From NCBI RefSeq assembly GCF_051106095.1, contig NC_135785.1:100226501-100290500 (forward strand): a DNA stretch of 64,000 bases, written 5' to 3'. Shown in pieces: positions 35,701 to 47,700 of this stretch. A program made the translations under genes and the position numbers. Below the pieces are notes generated by a model, which saw only the letters and a list, made by a program, of their open reading frames with translations, had not been told where the DNA came from and ran no database searches. Each line of letters begins with the position of its first letter. Within the stretch, counting starts at the first letter, position 1. This DNA comes from Pogona vitticeps (taxonomy: Eukaryota; Chordata; Lepidosauria; Squamata; Agamidae).

Positions 35701-38700
35701 AACTGAATGTCAGAACTGGACAAGTTTTTTAAATTGTACAATATTTATTGAAATAGCTGTTCTCTTGATAGACATTCTTTTACTAACAAATTAATTTTCT
35801 ATTAAGACTTCCCCATTACATTCTCCTTATTACTGCTTGTAAGAATTTATAACATAACTACAGTAAACTTGTAGCTTTACTACAAACTGGACCTATACAT
35901 TGGGAAGACTGTATAGGAATATAGAGATGTATTTTCAAATTCTTTTTGAGGTTTTTTGTTCCCATATTTTAGACTAAGCTTCTGTAGATGAATCTACTGA
36001 ATTGATTTGAATAATTTGTTTCATTGAATAACTAACTCTGCAGCTGTTCATGCCCAAGAATATGACATAGGGACATATATGGCCTTTATTGATGCCTTTA
36101 CACCCTCAGCTTCAAATACACTTACAGTACTTATGTGTAGAAAACTAAGTACTATAGCCTAGATCTTTATAAAGAAGGCAGAGGGATCAAACTGTCCTAG
36201 CAGTTCCTAAATGTGAGATAGCATTCTTACCTGCCCTCCCCAGCTTTGGCTTTTTAAGTTTCTTTTCACTTTGGTGCTTAGTGTGTCCAATAGCGAGAAT
36301 TTCTATAACATTTTTACTTCCAAAATGCACGTAGGTCAAAGAAACAAACAGAAATAAATATGCTTTTTTTCTTGTAGGATATCTTGAATAACCTTGATTC
36401 ATGTGATCTTGAAGATGATGATCTTATGCTTGATGTTGACTTACCTGAAGATACACCCTGTGACAATGGTTAGTGAAATAATTCCAATGTCTTCCTTGTC
36501 ATTCTCTCCCTGTTGTGTATAACAAGGAGACAAGCTAATAAAGGTGTTCTCCTTTATTAGTTTGTCTCCTTGTTATACACAACCACCATTTCCCTTAAAT
36601 TTAGTAGTGAAGCTAAATGTTAAACAGAATGCACACTCCTTGTGGTTAACCTGTTTTCCTTCTCATACTGCAGTTTTCTTAGAAATACATACTGTAGCTG
36701 TTACATTTGCAAGTTAAGCCCGTGGAACTTCCAGTATTACAAAACAAATCATACAAATGCACGATAGTATACTATGACAGGCAGACATCTTTCAGCACTG
36801 TTAAATGTATTTTCTAGTTTCATCTTAGGATGCTCCTAGGTATGCGCCCAGACTTTGGAACGCCCTCCTACAGGAGGACAGACTGGCCCCATCTTTGCTA
36901 TCCTTCCGCAAGCAGGCAAATGCCTTTCTCTTCAGACGAGCTTTCCCTTTGTGACTGGCTGCCCAAATGGGATTTTTAAATGGATTGTTATGCATTAATG
37001 CTTTGAATGTTTTTAGTATTGCTTTTGTTTTCAATTTCTCAAAATAGTATTTGTTCTTTTTAAAATATTTATACGCTTATTGTGTTTACCTTTAAATATT
37101 TTCTTTTAATAATGTGAGTTGCCTTGTGTCCTTTTTAAGGAGAAAGATGGGGTAAAATATTTTAATAAATAATAAAATACTACCAGCAGCACTGAATCTC
37201 TCTGCTCACCTTCATAACTATATTCAGAGAAAACATAAAAATGACTACTGCTGCTGCTAATAGTACTATATAACTTTCTGAATTATCAATTCAAAAGTGA
37301 TTTGGTTTTAAACTGCATTATCACTGAACCTTTTCCAAATAGTACTGTACATCTATAGTTTTGCTTAATATCTAGTTTTGCTTAATGTTTTGGTCCAATA
37401 TCCACTGAGTTTCTACTGAATGGAAAGTCATAATACTGTGAGTTTTTTTTCCACTTGAACAAGTAGTATTGTGTGTGTTGATCTATATAAATAAAACTCA
37501 CCCTCTGTTTATGCATCACATTGGCAGTATGTTTTTTTCAGTAGGCTTCAGTTTTCAAATTTCTCAGTACCTTTAATTTAAATTATTGGTAGGTTGTGTA
37601 TATTTATATAACAAAATAGTTATGTTAAAATCATGAAATGCTTTTTTTAAAAAGCAGCTTTGCCAGATTAGTATAAAAGTATTTTCTGTAAATTCTGTTA
37701 CCTTTGGATTGATTTGTGAAAACTGTTAAATTGAAAAGGAGTTCGAGTATCTGTTGAAGAGCTGCTTGTAGGATTGCACTGAACATTGAAATGCACCTTG
37801 CAGCTCACAATCATTGTACAGACATTGCCTGAAACAAGTGCTGGAGTAGTTTGTAGGCCTCTTATTTTCTTATTCCTTTCTGGCGTCTGTGATGGAGCTT
37901 GCACTCTATTTATAGCAGTCGTTGTAGCGGAACAAGTATGTATTCAGTGAAGGAGGACGTAGTTCTAAATCACAGGGTCAAACTGGGCTCATTTCCCAAC
38001 AATACGTAAGCAGGCAATGGGCAGGAAGGAAGGCCTGTTTACCACAGTTTTATGCAAAACTATGTCTGAGTAGGCAGCAGACTAACAGACGTCTCACTTA
38101 TGAAAAGTTTCTTGTAATCAGGATCTGACAATGTGAAGAGACACTGTTTTGGTAAGTAAAAAGCCTGAAGGGTTTCTTAAAACTCTTCATATCTGGCTTC
38201 AATTTAGATATTGGCATAACATTTAACAATTTATAAATAGCTGCTGAATACAGCTTTTGAATACCAAAACTTTGTTCATGTATACTGTGAGAACTCTGAA
38301 ATCTCAGTTTCATCTTGTATAGTGGAGTATATTGTCTAAAACCTTTTTGTAAAGACCAAAACCAAACCCAGTTTAAATAGCCAGCTATAAAAGTATTAAA
38401 AAGAAAGTTTCTTCGTATAAACTGAATAGCTCTTTGTGTTCCTTTTAAATGTTGTCCTAAATCTTAACTTTCTGATGACAGAGAATCGGAACAAAAAGAT
38501 TCTGCAAAATTCTCTAAGCAGCATTTGTCTTTTACAAATTATTCTTCATCTTGATTGACTGAAGAATTAAATCTGTTAACTGAAGGAGCAACTTTGTGGG
38601 GTCAAATTGCTTTCTTGAGATCTAATGTTAGATTTCTTTTAGCTACCATTTTAATTGTAACTAAGATGAGTTTTCAGTTATTTTCATTTGCCTCACATCA

Positions 38701-41700
38701 CTTCCAATCTTTAATTATCTACCTAAATCAGTGATGGGTAGAACCTATCAGCTAGTTTGGAGTTCTGAGTGATGATAGTTACCTTCATAAACTAATGTTG
38801 AAATAACTTTGATCTGTGTAGTGGATTGTGAAAATATGAACCATTATGAGCGACCAGACAGAAATATCAGACAGCAGAAGGAAGGGTTGTGGAAGAGTGC
38901 ACCACAGCGATGGAGCCAAGACCATTATCATCTTGGGCACACTGACCCCTGTGCCCGTAGTAGAAATGATCTGAACAGGTAAGCCACTTGGAGTGAAAAG
39001 TTTTTGTTTTCTTACTTCGCAACTGCAGGTGCAACATGGTATTTCAGACTTGATCTTAAGCAAAGAGTGGTTTATGCCCCAAGACCATAACGTATTATTG
39101 TTTCCTGGTGGGGAAAGCTACAAGGGTTGCTGAGGCAAGAGTCTTACTTAGTAGCGCTAATAATCCTGTCATAAATATGCTTTCACCTAGTAAATAGCAT
39201 TTTTATATAAAAGATTTAAGGATAGTGCAACATTTTTTTCCCTCTTACCATCCATTCTATAGTTCTAATGTCCTTTAAGTGCAGATATCCATACATATGC
39301 ATGTATGTGTACGCATGAACACACCCACATAGACAAAGATTTGTTGGTAACTTAACCAGGTCTGTATCCTGTAACTCCCACTTGGTTTAAAGGGGATTAT
39401 TTCCTGGTAGGTGGATACAGGCGAATTAGATAACACAATGTCTCCAATTGCTTTTTTCCTTCCTGAAAAGATGATACAATTGCAAAGGATAACTATCTAT
39501 TTCTAGCCTTTGGTAAGCTGATATGTTTGCACTATTTCTATACAGCTGGCACTTTGTTTGCATAATATTGCTGATAATGGTTTTATTCATATCAGTGACA
39601 TATGGAGTGGGGGCATATCTGGATCTTAGCTAATGTTGTCTATGGAATTGAATGTTGGTGTATTTATCTTCCATTCCTGACAACTACTTTTATGACTATC
39701 ATGAATTTGCTATCAGTTTATAAAAACATAAAAACGTTTAATTTCACATTAAAGAGAAAACTATTCATCTCACCACAGCATAAGCAGTTGCAGTATGTAT
39801 TGGAAATCAAAACCTTCTGCCTGCAGAGTATAGAAAAATATGTGGTAAATATTTGAATGTAGTACTTAGGTGCGCATCCTGCCCTTAATTAATGATCAGA
39901 ATTCCAGAGGGAATTTACACCAGCATAAGTGTAATTGTGTAAATCCCAGGAGTAAATTGCTGCTAATTAATGAGTGCTGGTTACATTCCTGCTACTGTGC
40001 CAGATTGTGACTTGTCATGTTAGCAGGAATGCAAACAACACATTAATTAGCGGCAATTCACTACCACAGTTTATGCAATTACACGTAACACTAGTATAAA
40101 TTTCGAATAGAATTCTGGGCAATAATTGTACATGTACACGAATCATCTGAACTTTAGATGGACTAATTAACCCCCCGAAAAAACCCTTTGAATTAACTTA
40201 AACATATTTGCAACAGCAACACATGTGTAAAAGAAGTTTTTAAAAATTTGACCAGAATACAGTTCAGCACTGATGCTAACGTAGGTGCAATAATGTAAAT
40301 TAAAATGGCAAATAGCTGCTAATTAATGAGTATCCAGTTGAATTCCTGTTGTTCTCAAAATGTGTTTGAGTCAATTGGATAATAGATTAATCAACAAATA
40401 ACTGGGCAACAGCATGACTGATATTCTTAATATTAACTCCCGTTATCATTTGATCACTGTTCATTTGAAGGTAGCAGAGCAGAGAGCAAAACGTGAGTAA
40501 TCTTAGATAATCTTAGAACTGCACAGCTAAAAGGGTACTCTGTGGATCATCTAGTCCAGCCCTTGCCAAGGAGGCACAGTGAAGAATGAAACTCTCAACA
40601 TCTGGTTCTGCAGCCAGATATTCATGCTAGAATTTTAATACACAGTTGTAAAGAGTTAATGCAAAGGGATAAAAAAACTGAAAATGGGCTACAGGAAATA
40701 AAATGGAGAAATTCATGAAATGGACTGGGAGGAAAGCCAAATGCAGAAACATCTTAATTGCCTTGGTCACTTCAGTGACTGGACTGTATTTCAAAGGGAA
40801 GTACTGTAGTTTCCTAATTCACCTGGTTTTTATTTAGAGATGGTTCAAGGCAAACTTTGCTTTCTGGTTCTCTTGGAAAGTCCTTCTTGCCCAGAGGCAA
40901 TGGCAAATATTATCAAAGGATTATGTCCCATTAAAGAGATAATCCATTTGGCCAGAGTGACTTCAAAGGATTAAGCCTTGATGACAGGTACTTGTTCTGT
41001 AACTTTAGGCTTTTGTTCTCTGTAAGAAGCCTGCAACAGGAAGATGGGAGAGAGTTGGAGCATTCTGGTTGCAAGGGTAGCACTCCATTTACACTTTATA
41101 GGAAAGTGTCTGTTTGCACTAAAGTAGACCTTATTCAGATAAAAGCATGGGTAGGAATACATAAAAGGTTATGTTAGATAGACTTTATTGTGTTTGTGTG
41201 CATCTCTTTTCAGAAGTTCCAAAACTTTGCAAAGCTTTTCTTTAGTTAAGTACAGTGGTGCCCCGCATAGCGAGGTTAATCCGTTCCGGATTAACCTTCG
41301 CTATGCGAAAACATCGCTGTACGGGGCAGGAAAAGCCTATTGGAACGCATTTAACTTAGTTTAATGCGTTCCAATAGGCGCCAAAACTTACCCCTCCAGC
41401 GATGTTTTTGCGGTCCGGCGGCCATTTTGGAGCCGCCGATCAGCTGTTCGGCGGCTCCAAAATGGCCACCGGATGACCCGAAATGGCCCCCTGTCAGTGT
41501 TTTCGCGCCCTCCCCTTGCTTACCGAGGTCGCAAAAACACTGCGGGGGGGCATTTCGGGTCGTCTGCAGCCATTTTAATGGCCGCGGATGACCCGAAATG
41601 GCCCCCCGCAGCGTTTTCGCGACCTCTGTAAGCAAGGGGAGGGCACAAAAACACTGACGGGGCCATTTCGGGTGATCCGGCGGCCATTTCGGAGCCGCTG

Positions 41701-44700
41701 ATCAGCTGTTCAGCGGCTCCAAAATGGCCGCCGGACGCCCCAATCGTCGCAAAGCGAGTGCGGCGATTGGGGCAGCTCCGTATAGCGACCACCAAAAAGG
41801 GATCGCTATACGGATTCTTCGTTATACGGTGCGCTCGTTAAGCGAGGCACCACTGTAATCCCCATGTTGTGTAACCATTTAAACTTTTTCTGATTGTTTC
41901 TTTTTTCTTCTTTTTAATAATATATATATAATCCTATCCAGGATTTGGGTGGATTTTGTGTGCAGAGGAAATCTGGGTACTTTTTCTGATATCTGAAATC
42001 ACTTTGCTGAACTACCAGGGTTTGAAATAAGAAGGAGCATGTGTGGGGTGGTGGCAGTGGTACATTATGTGTAAAGCATGGGCGGGCATCATTTCTTAAA
42101 AGGCATAGCTGCAAGGGAAAGGGGTTGCATGTCAAGAAGTGTAGTGAAATGGCTTGAGAGGTCCTTTCACTCTGTGCCTTCAGGAATTCACTATATGAAA
42201 ATAAAAAGGACAGGGAGTAGAGAGGCTAGTGGAAAAAGAGTCTGAGTAGCTGCAGTAGAGCAGTTCGTGACAACGTTAAAACATGTTAAAACAAATTAGA
42301 TGATGAGAACAGCACAAAATAATAAACTTCAAAAATCAGCAAAAGTCTTAAACGAGTAGAAACTGTTGAAGGAACAACTTTACAAAGCCAGAACACTGCC
42401 AGAGAAAGCTTGCCTCCTTGTTCCTGCATAAGAAACATCTGTGGCAAAGATGTACAAAGAGTCTCATTTGTCATTTTATGAAGCCTTAGACTGAATAATA
42501 GGTCAACATAAATCGACAGTTGCAAGATGTCCTTTGTGTTAAAGTACAATGTAGGACCATTGTTTTGGCGTTCTTGGAATATCAGAGATACTTGTAGCTC
42601 TTTAAAAGACAAACATATTTTGACATAAACTGCCATGAAATGTTGTTTTGCTCCAGCACACTAAAGTGACTACCTTCAAATCAGTTTCTGAAAACATATT
42701 ACAGGAGCTGCAACTATGTGGACTCTCCTCCTCTTGGCCACATTGAAGGCTATGGAGTACCAAGCTTATACCCACCTCTAAGGAGTTTGCCGGCTAACAC
42801 TGTGATGCTGGATGAAATGACCCTTCGGCATATGGTTCAAGACTGTACAGCTGTAAAAACTCAGCTCTTGAAAATGAAGAGGATACTTTACCAGGTTAGT
42901 AAGTAATATGTAAAATGTAATGCTGGAAGGAACACCATGCCATCTATCTTTGTATTATAGTAAAATTTAATTTTCTTAAAGCTGGTTTTTTTTGCTTAAA
43001 TACTGTCTTGGCTCCAATGATTTCACTGGAAGTATGCATACAAAGTGGATTCAGTGTGCATTATCTTTCAAGGTCATGACATCTGACATTCAGAATTGTG
43101 TTTCATGGGTGCTGGCTACAGTGAGGAGGAGAGGTCTGCTTCATAGGTGGAACACTTGGAGTTGTTATGCTGGAAGCCATTATGTGGAAATATTAAAATC
43201 GAGTGTTTCTTTTTTTTTCTTTTTAAATATTTGGCTAGGATCCAAAGCTGCTATGCATTGCTTTATTTCACCAATATAGTGTTTCCCTGGCTTTGTTACT
43301 ATTCATGCACTACACACACACACACACAAAAGTACAGTGGTGCCTCACATTACGCTAATTTGTTCCATAGAAAGCGCTGTAGAATGAAAACGTTGTAATG
43401 CGAAATTAAAAAGCCCATAGAAACGCATTAAAACCTGATTAATGCGTTCCTAGGGGCTTGAAACCCACCGTCCAGCGAAGATCCTCCACAGGGCGGCCAT
43501 TTTCGCTGCCTGTGCAGCGAGGAATCCGTCCAAGAAAAGAGCGGGGAGCCATTTTTTAAAACCCGGTGGCCGTTTTGAAATCGCCGATCAGCTGTTTTAA
43601 AATCATCATTTTGCGAGAATTGGTTCCCGAAGCAGGGAACCGATCATCGCAAAGCGAAATTCTCCCATTGAAACCATCATAAAGTGATCGCTTTTGTGAT
43701 TGCAAAAAGTTCGTCATAATGCGGTTTTGTCGTTAAATGGGGCGCCCGTCTTGCGAGGCACCACTGTACTGATAAATGAACACTTCCTAACAATTTGAAT
43801 ATTGTGGTACAATATCTTTATTTTTCCAAAATAATAAGCAATATTTAATTTCTAAAATACAATTGTTTGGTTTGCATATAATGTTCTAGGTTAACAGATC
43901 AAAATGATGTAGAATATTCTACCCCATTGAAGATCTAGTGATAAGTTTATTCCCATGAATTTATCAAATATGTAAAACTGGAGATGGAGTTACATCTCTG
44001 ACCTTCAGATGTTCATACAGTTGTCATGCAGCTGTTCAGACATAATGAGAGGCCCTTTTTACAGACTCAGCTGAGCATTTGAGGTTGAGGATATTGTGCT
44101 TCCTTTCTGTATGTTTGATGGAAGGAAACTTAAAAACAATGTTAGATTGGATCATATTCATTCACATAATTTATTGCTTCTCTTCTGCATAACAGAACAT
44201 CTGAAGGAGCATGAGGTAATCTTTAAGAGGGTTTGCTTGAGGAATTTTGCTGATAACACAAGTTTTAATGTGAAAACTTAAATACTGTATATGTTACTTG
44301 AAATTTTATTTTACTTAATTCATAAGTTTCCAGTTTACTTCAGAGTCAAGCCACTTTGTTGAATGCTTAAAATTCTTAACATACTTTCACAAAATAGTAC
44401 ATATTATATCCCATTGTAGGTTCCATGATGGTCTTTTAACTATCCAAAAATGAACATCCAGTCTAGAGAGAAACTGGTGCTTTCTGTGAGGGCTCCCTAG
44501 CTTTGAAGCTATGTTGTATAGCAGGGGTGGGTAATTAATTTCTATAGGGGTGGGGACACATGAGAAATCTGAACTGTGTTCGGGGGCTGAACCAACTTTG
44601 CTTAAAAATAAAATGAAACAGTGATGTTATGATTGTTTTAATTTCAAACTTGTTAATCTTCACAAATACTAAAGAGGTTTTTTTGTGATATGTTAAAGAT

Positions 44701-47700
44701 AAGCAACTGATCAACTTTAGACAAAAAGCTATAAATGGTTTTGGATGTTCAAAACTGTCTGCGGGCCGGACAGGAGCAGCTTGCAGGCCATATGTGGCCC
44801 TCAGGCTGCACTTTGCCCAGGTCTGGTGTATAGTAAAAGACCATTGTTAAAGCTCAGTTCCTCTTGATCCTGTTTCTGGCTTAAGTATAGCTGAAGCTGG
44901 TACCATTGGGGATTGAGGGAGTACTTATCCTTACCTGTTCCTCAGGCCACAAATGCTTTTTGTAGGGGAAAATGAATTAAAATAGCATACTGAAAGAGGT
45001 GTGCTATATTCCTTCCAATCTAATTTGTGCTGCTGACATTGCATGGGCTCTATTGGTAGCATTAGAGAGACTTAATTAAAATAATCTTCCCACCCACCCA
45101 CATAGCAACTAGTTCCGTAGTACAAACTTACCAGTTACAAATGTCTTATGATGTCACTGATGATGGGATCAATTTGAATAACCAGAGCTCAGCATTTTTC
45201 ATTCCTAATGGCAGCTACGTCGCTTCTGGTCAAGGAGATTATGTTTCTGTCAGCTACTCTGGATAATATACGAAGGATTCAATATAGACCATATGGACGA
45301 AAAGCGAAATTGGTAGAAAAGGTGGTTTTATAAAACTGGAGATGTTTCAGAAATGCCTGTTAGGAAATATAATCCTGATTTAATCCGGCCATTCTATAAA
45401 CTTTATAATTATGATTATCTGGTGCTGTGTGTTAATAAATTCTGAAAATATTTGAGGTGCACTTCAGGTCTTTTCCATTGCAGTCGAGTCCTTTGTGATT
45501 TTTACAGCTTTGGAAGCTGGCATATAGACTGATGTCCGTCTGCTGATATAACTGGCAGTAGGTCCTGAAGGTTTCAGGTGGAGGTCTTACCCACCAGCCA
45601 TTCTCTGATTCTTTCTGCTGGAGATAATGGTGATTCTGTGTGAGGCCTCTCTACCTGGAAACAGTTGAAATGTATCTGTTTAATAAGCTGCAAGGCAAAC
45701 AAGTGTCATGTGGGACCTTTATGAGTGTCACTTTTATATTAGCATGTCTTTAGCTACTCCCAATATGTTTGTTCATCCAAACTGGGAAACTGTTTTACAG
45801 TTCCAGAACAATTCAGAATATGACATTTGTATGTCATAATTTGATGTGAAACTAGTAGAACATAGTTCCCCTGATTCAAACTGTAATACTGTGATTCAAG
45901 GGAACATTCCTATTTTTTATTTTTTCTGTGAACTAACATATCATCCAAATGTGAGTTATCTTTGAGTTACAAGCATGTTTTCCCATGTAATTATATTTTC
46001 TTTATCTTTTGCTACATATGGTTGTGCATGAGTAAACATATTAATCATCATCTGCCATCATCATAGAACAGCAGAGTTGGAATTGACCCTATGGATCATG
46101 ATTGAATCCAGTCCCTTTCAAGTGAGGCCCAGATTGTTCAGTTAGTTTTTTGTCTCTGTCATACAGATATATTTTTTTTATTTTGCCATGCAGATGTAAA
46201 CATTCTAAAACAATTTGTGAGACGAAGATATGGAAAAAAATGTAATTTTTTTAAAGATTTCCCTTTGATGTTAATGGTTGTAGTCCCAGATGATTTAGGT
46301 ATATGGCCCTGCTCCCAGTCAACATGCACATACCTGTTGGGGCTGCAAGTGTGCATCCTTGCTACAGAGAATTTCAAATGAGAACTTCTATTAGTGAGAA
46401 GGGACCTAAACAAACCATCTCACAGTATCAGAGAAGTAGGCATAGCCTAGTTTGTAGCATTAGGTAGGGTTTTTTTAGGTGTATCAACTTCAACTGGATT
46501 TCCCTCCGGGGTGAGAATAGATTTGTGACAGATTTCTTCACATGAGTAGTCTATGTTTTGATTAATTGTTATAACTTAAGTTATTTAGTCTATTTGTTTA
46601 TTTGGTTCTCATCAAAGTAGATTCTATGGATGCTTAGAAAATGGAGGCAGAAATGCAATCTTGAAATGTGATAAAGTAATTCAAAGGGGAATTGGTTGGA
46701 TAGCCCAGTGAACTAGTTACTTGGCTGTGGAGCTAGGTGTCAGGAATTCAATTCCCCACTGTGTCTCTTGGGAGAAGAGCCAATGTGTGTAATTTTGGAC
46801 AAGCTGCACAGTCCCAGAGTGTGCCCCCTTAGAAGAAAGGACTTTTAACAACTCCTGAGTATTTTATACCTAAAAAACCCTGGAAGGGATCACCAGAAGT
46901 TGGGCTGTACTTGGTGGCATATAATACATAATCAATTAAAATTGGGCAAAATAGTAAAATACAACTGAAAAGGGTTAAAAGTTGTAACAGCATTAAAAGG
47001 AGACTAATTAATAACTAGTTTTTTAAAACAGCTGTTTTAAGAACTGCAAGATTTTTTTCCCAAAAATTGGAGCATTTGATTTCAAACTGATATAAAGTTG
47101 TAGTACTTAGTTTCTTGATCCAATGTACATGTAGTTTACCACTTAAAAACTATCTTTTACATTTGTGAAGCTTCCATGCATGTTGAATAGAAGATAGAGA
47201 ATAAAAAAAACAGCTGTTACAATATTAGAAGTTATTAATTTATAAAGTATACAGCCTTTATTATTGGATTAACAGATGGATTATAAAAAAAGATGATGAT
47301 TATAAAGTAGTTCAGATTACAGTTTCAGTTCAGATTAGACCCTCAAATTAGTTTTTTTCCCCTTTCCTATAAAAAGAAGTCTGTAGGAGGCCAGGTCTGA
47401 ATCTTTAACCTTGATTTCTTGTTTCTGGTATGATTGGGGGGGGGGGGATGGCAGAAAGCTAATCCCATCTGCAACAGGAAACACAGTTCTGATTTAAGTA
47501 CAGTATTTTGAAAACTCTCAGTCTCCCAACGCTGTGCAGAATAGCAGGAATAATAAATAATCAGTAATCTTTATAGTTCAAAAGCAATTTTAAGATGTAG
47601 ATCTTCAGGAAATGAATTAATATTTTTTTCTCCTTTGCAGAATGATGACAGCGTTTCACTCCATAATATCACTTTCTCGTTGCCTTCAAGTCCAGAACTT

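Larger units (their letters stand above)
24459..36377 (+). other. CCSER2: CCSER2 intron 3
   Basis: An 11.9 kb intron, rich in repeats listed separately. The stretches 24459-25575, 27010-28220, 28310-28940, 32050-32630, 32770-33700, 33960-34240 and 34670-36360 show no exon, RNA gene or clear repeat. A short LINE/SINE tail remnant (minus strand) with a TTTA run lies at 28225-28300. Confidence 0.7.
36469..38821 (+). other. CCSER2: CCSER2 intron 4
   Basis: A 2.4 kb intron containing the hairpin at 36512-36583 and an L2-like 3' fragment at 36825-37175. The stretch 37176-38810 shows no further feature beyond AT-rich sequence. Confidence 0.75.
38979..42704 (+). other. CCSER2: CCSER2 intron 5
   Basis: A 3.7 kb intron. 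It holds the palindromic element (39898-40124), its partial relative (40245-40360), a CR1/SINE remnant (40505-40640) and a Tigger-like copy (41253-41855). Nothing else recognisable in 38979-39890, 40645-41250 and 41860-42700. Confidence 0.75.
42895..47640 (+). other. CCSER2: CCSER2 intron 6
   Basis: A 4.7 kb intron. It contains a (CA)n run at 43312-43328, a Tigger-like copy, a hAT-like element, a CR1-like remnant near 46063-46140 (CAGAGTTGGAATTGACCC) and a SINE. No exon or other feature seen in 42895-43310, 43770-44510, 44830-46060, 46145-46685 and 46930-47620. A G run lies at 47438-47448. Confidence 0.7.
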
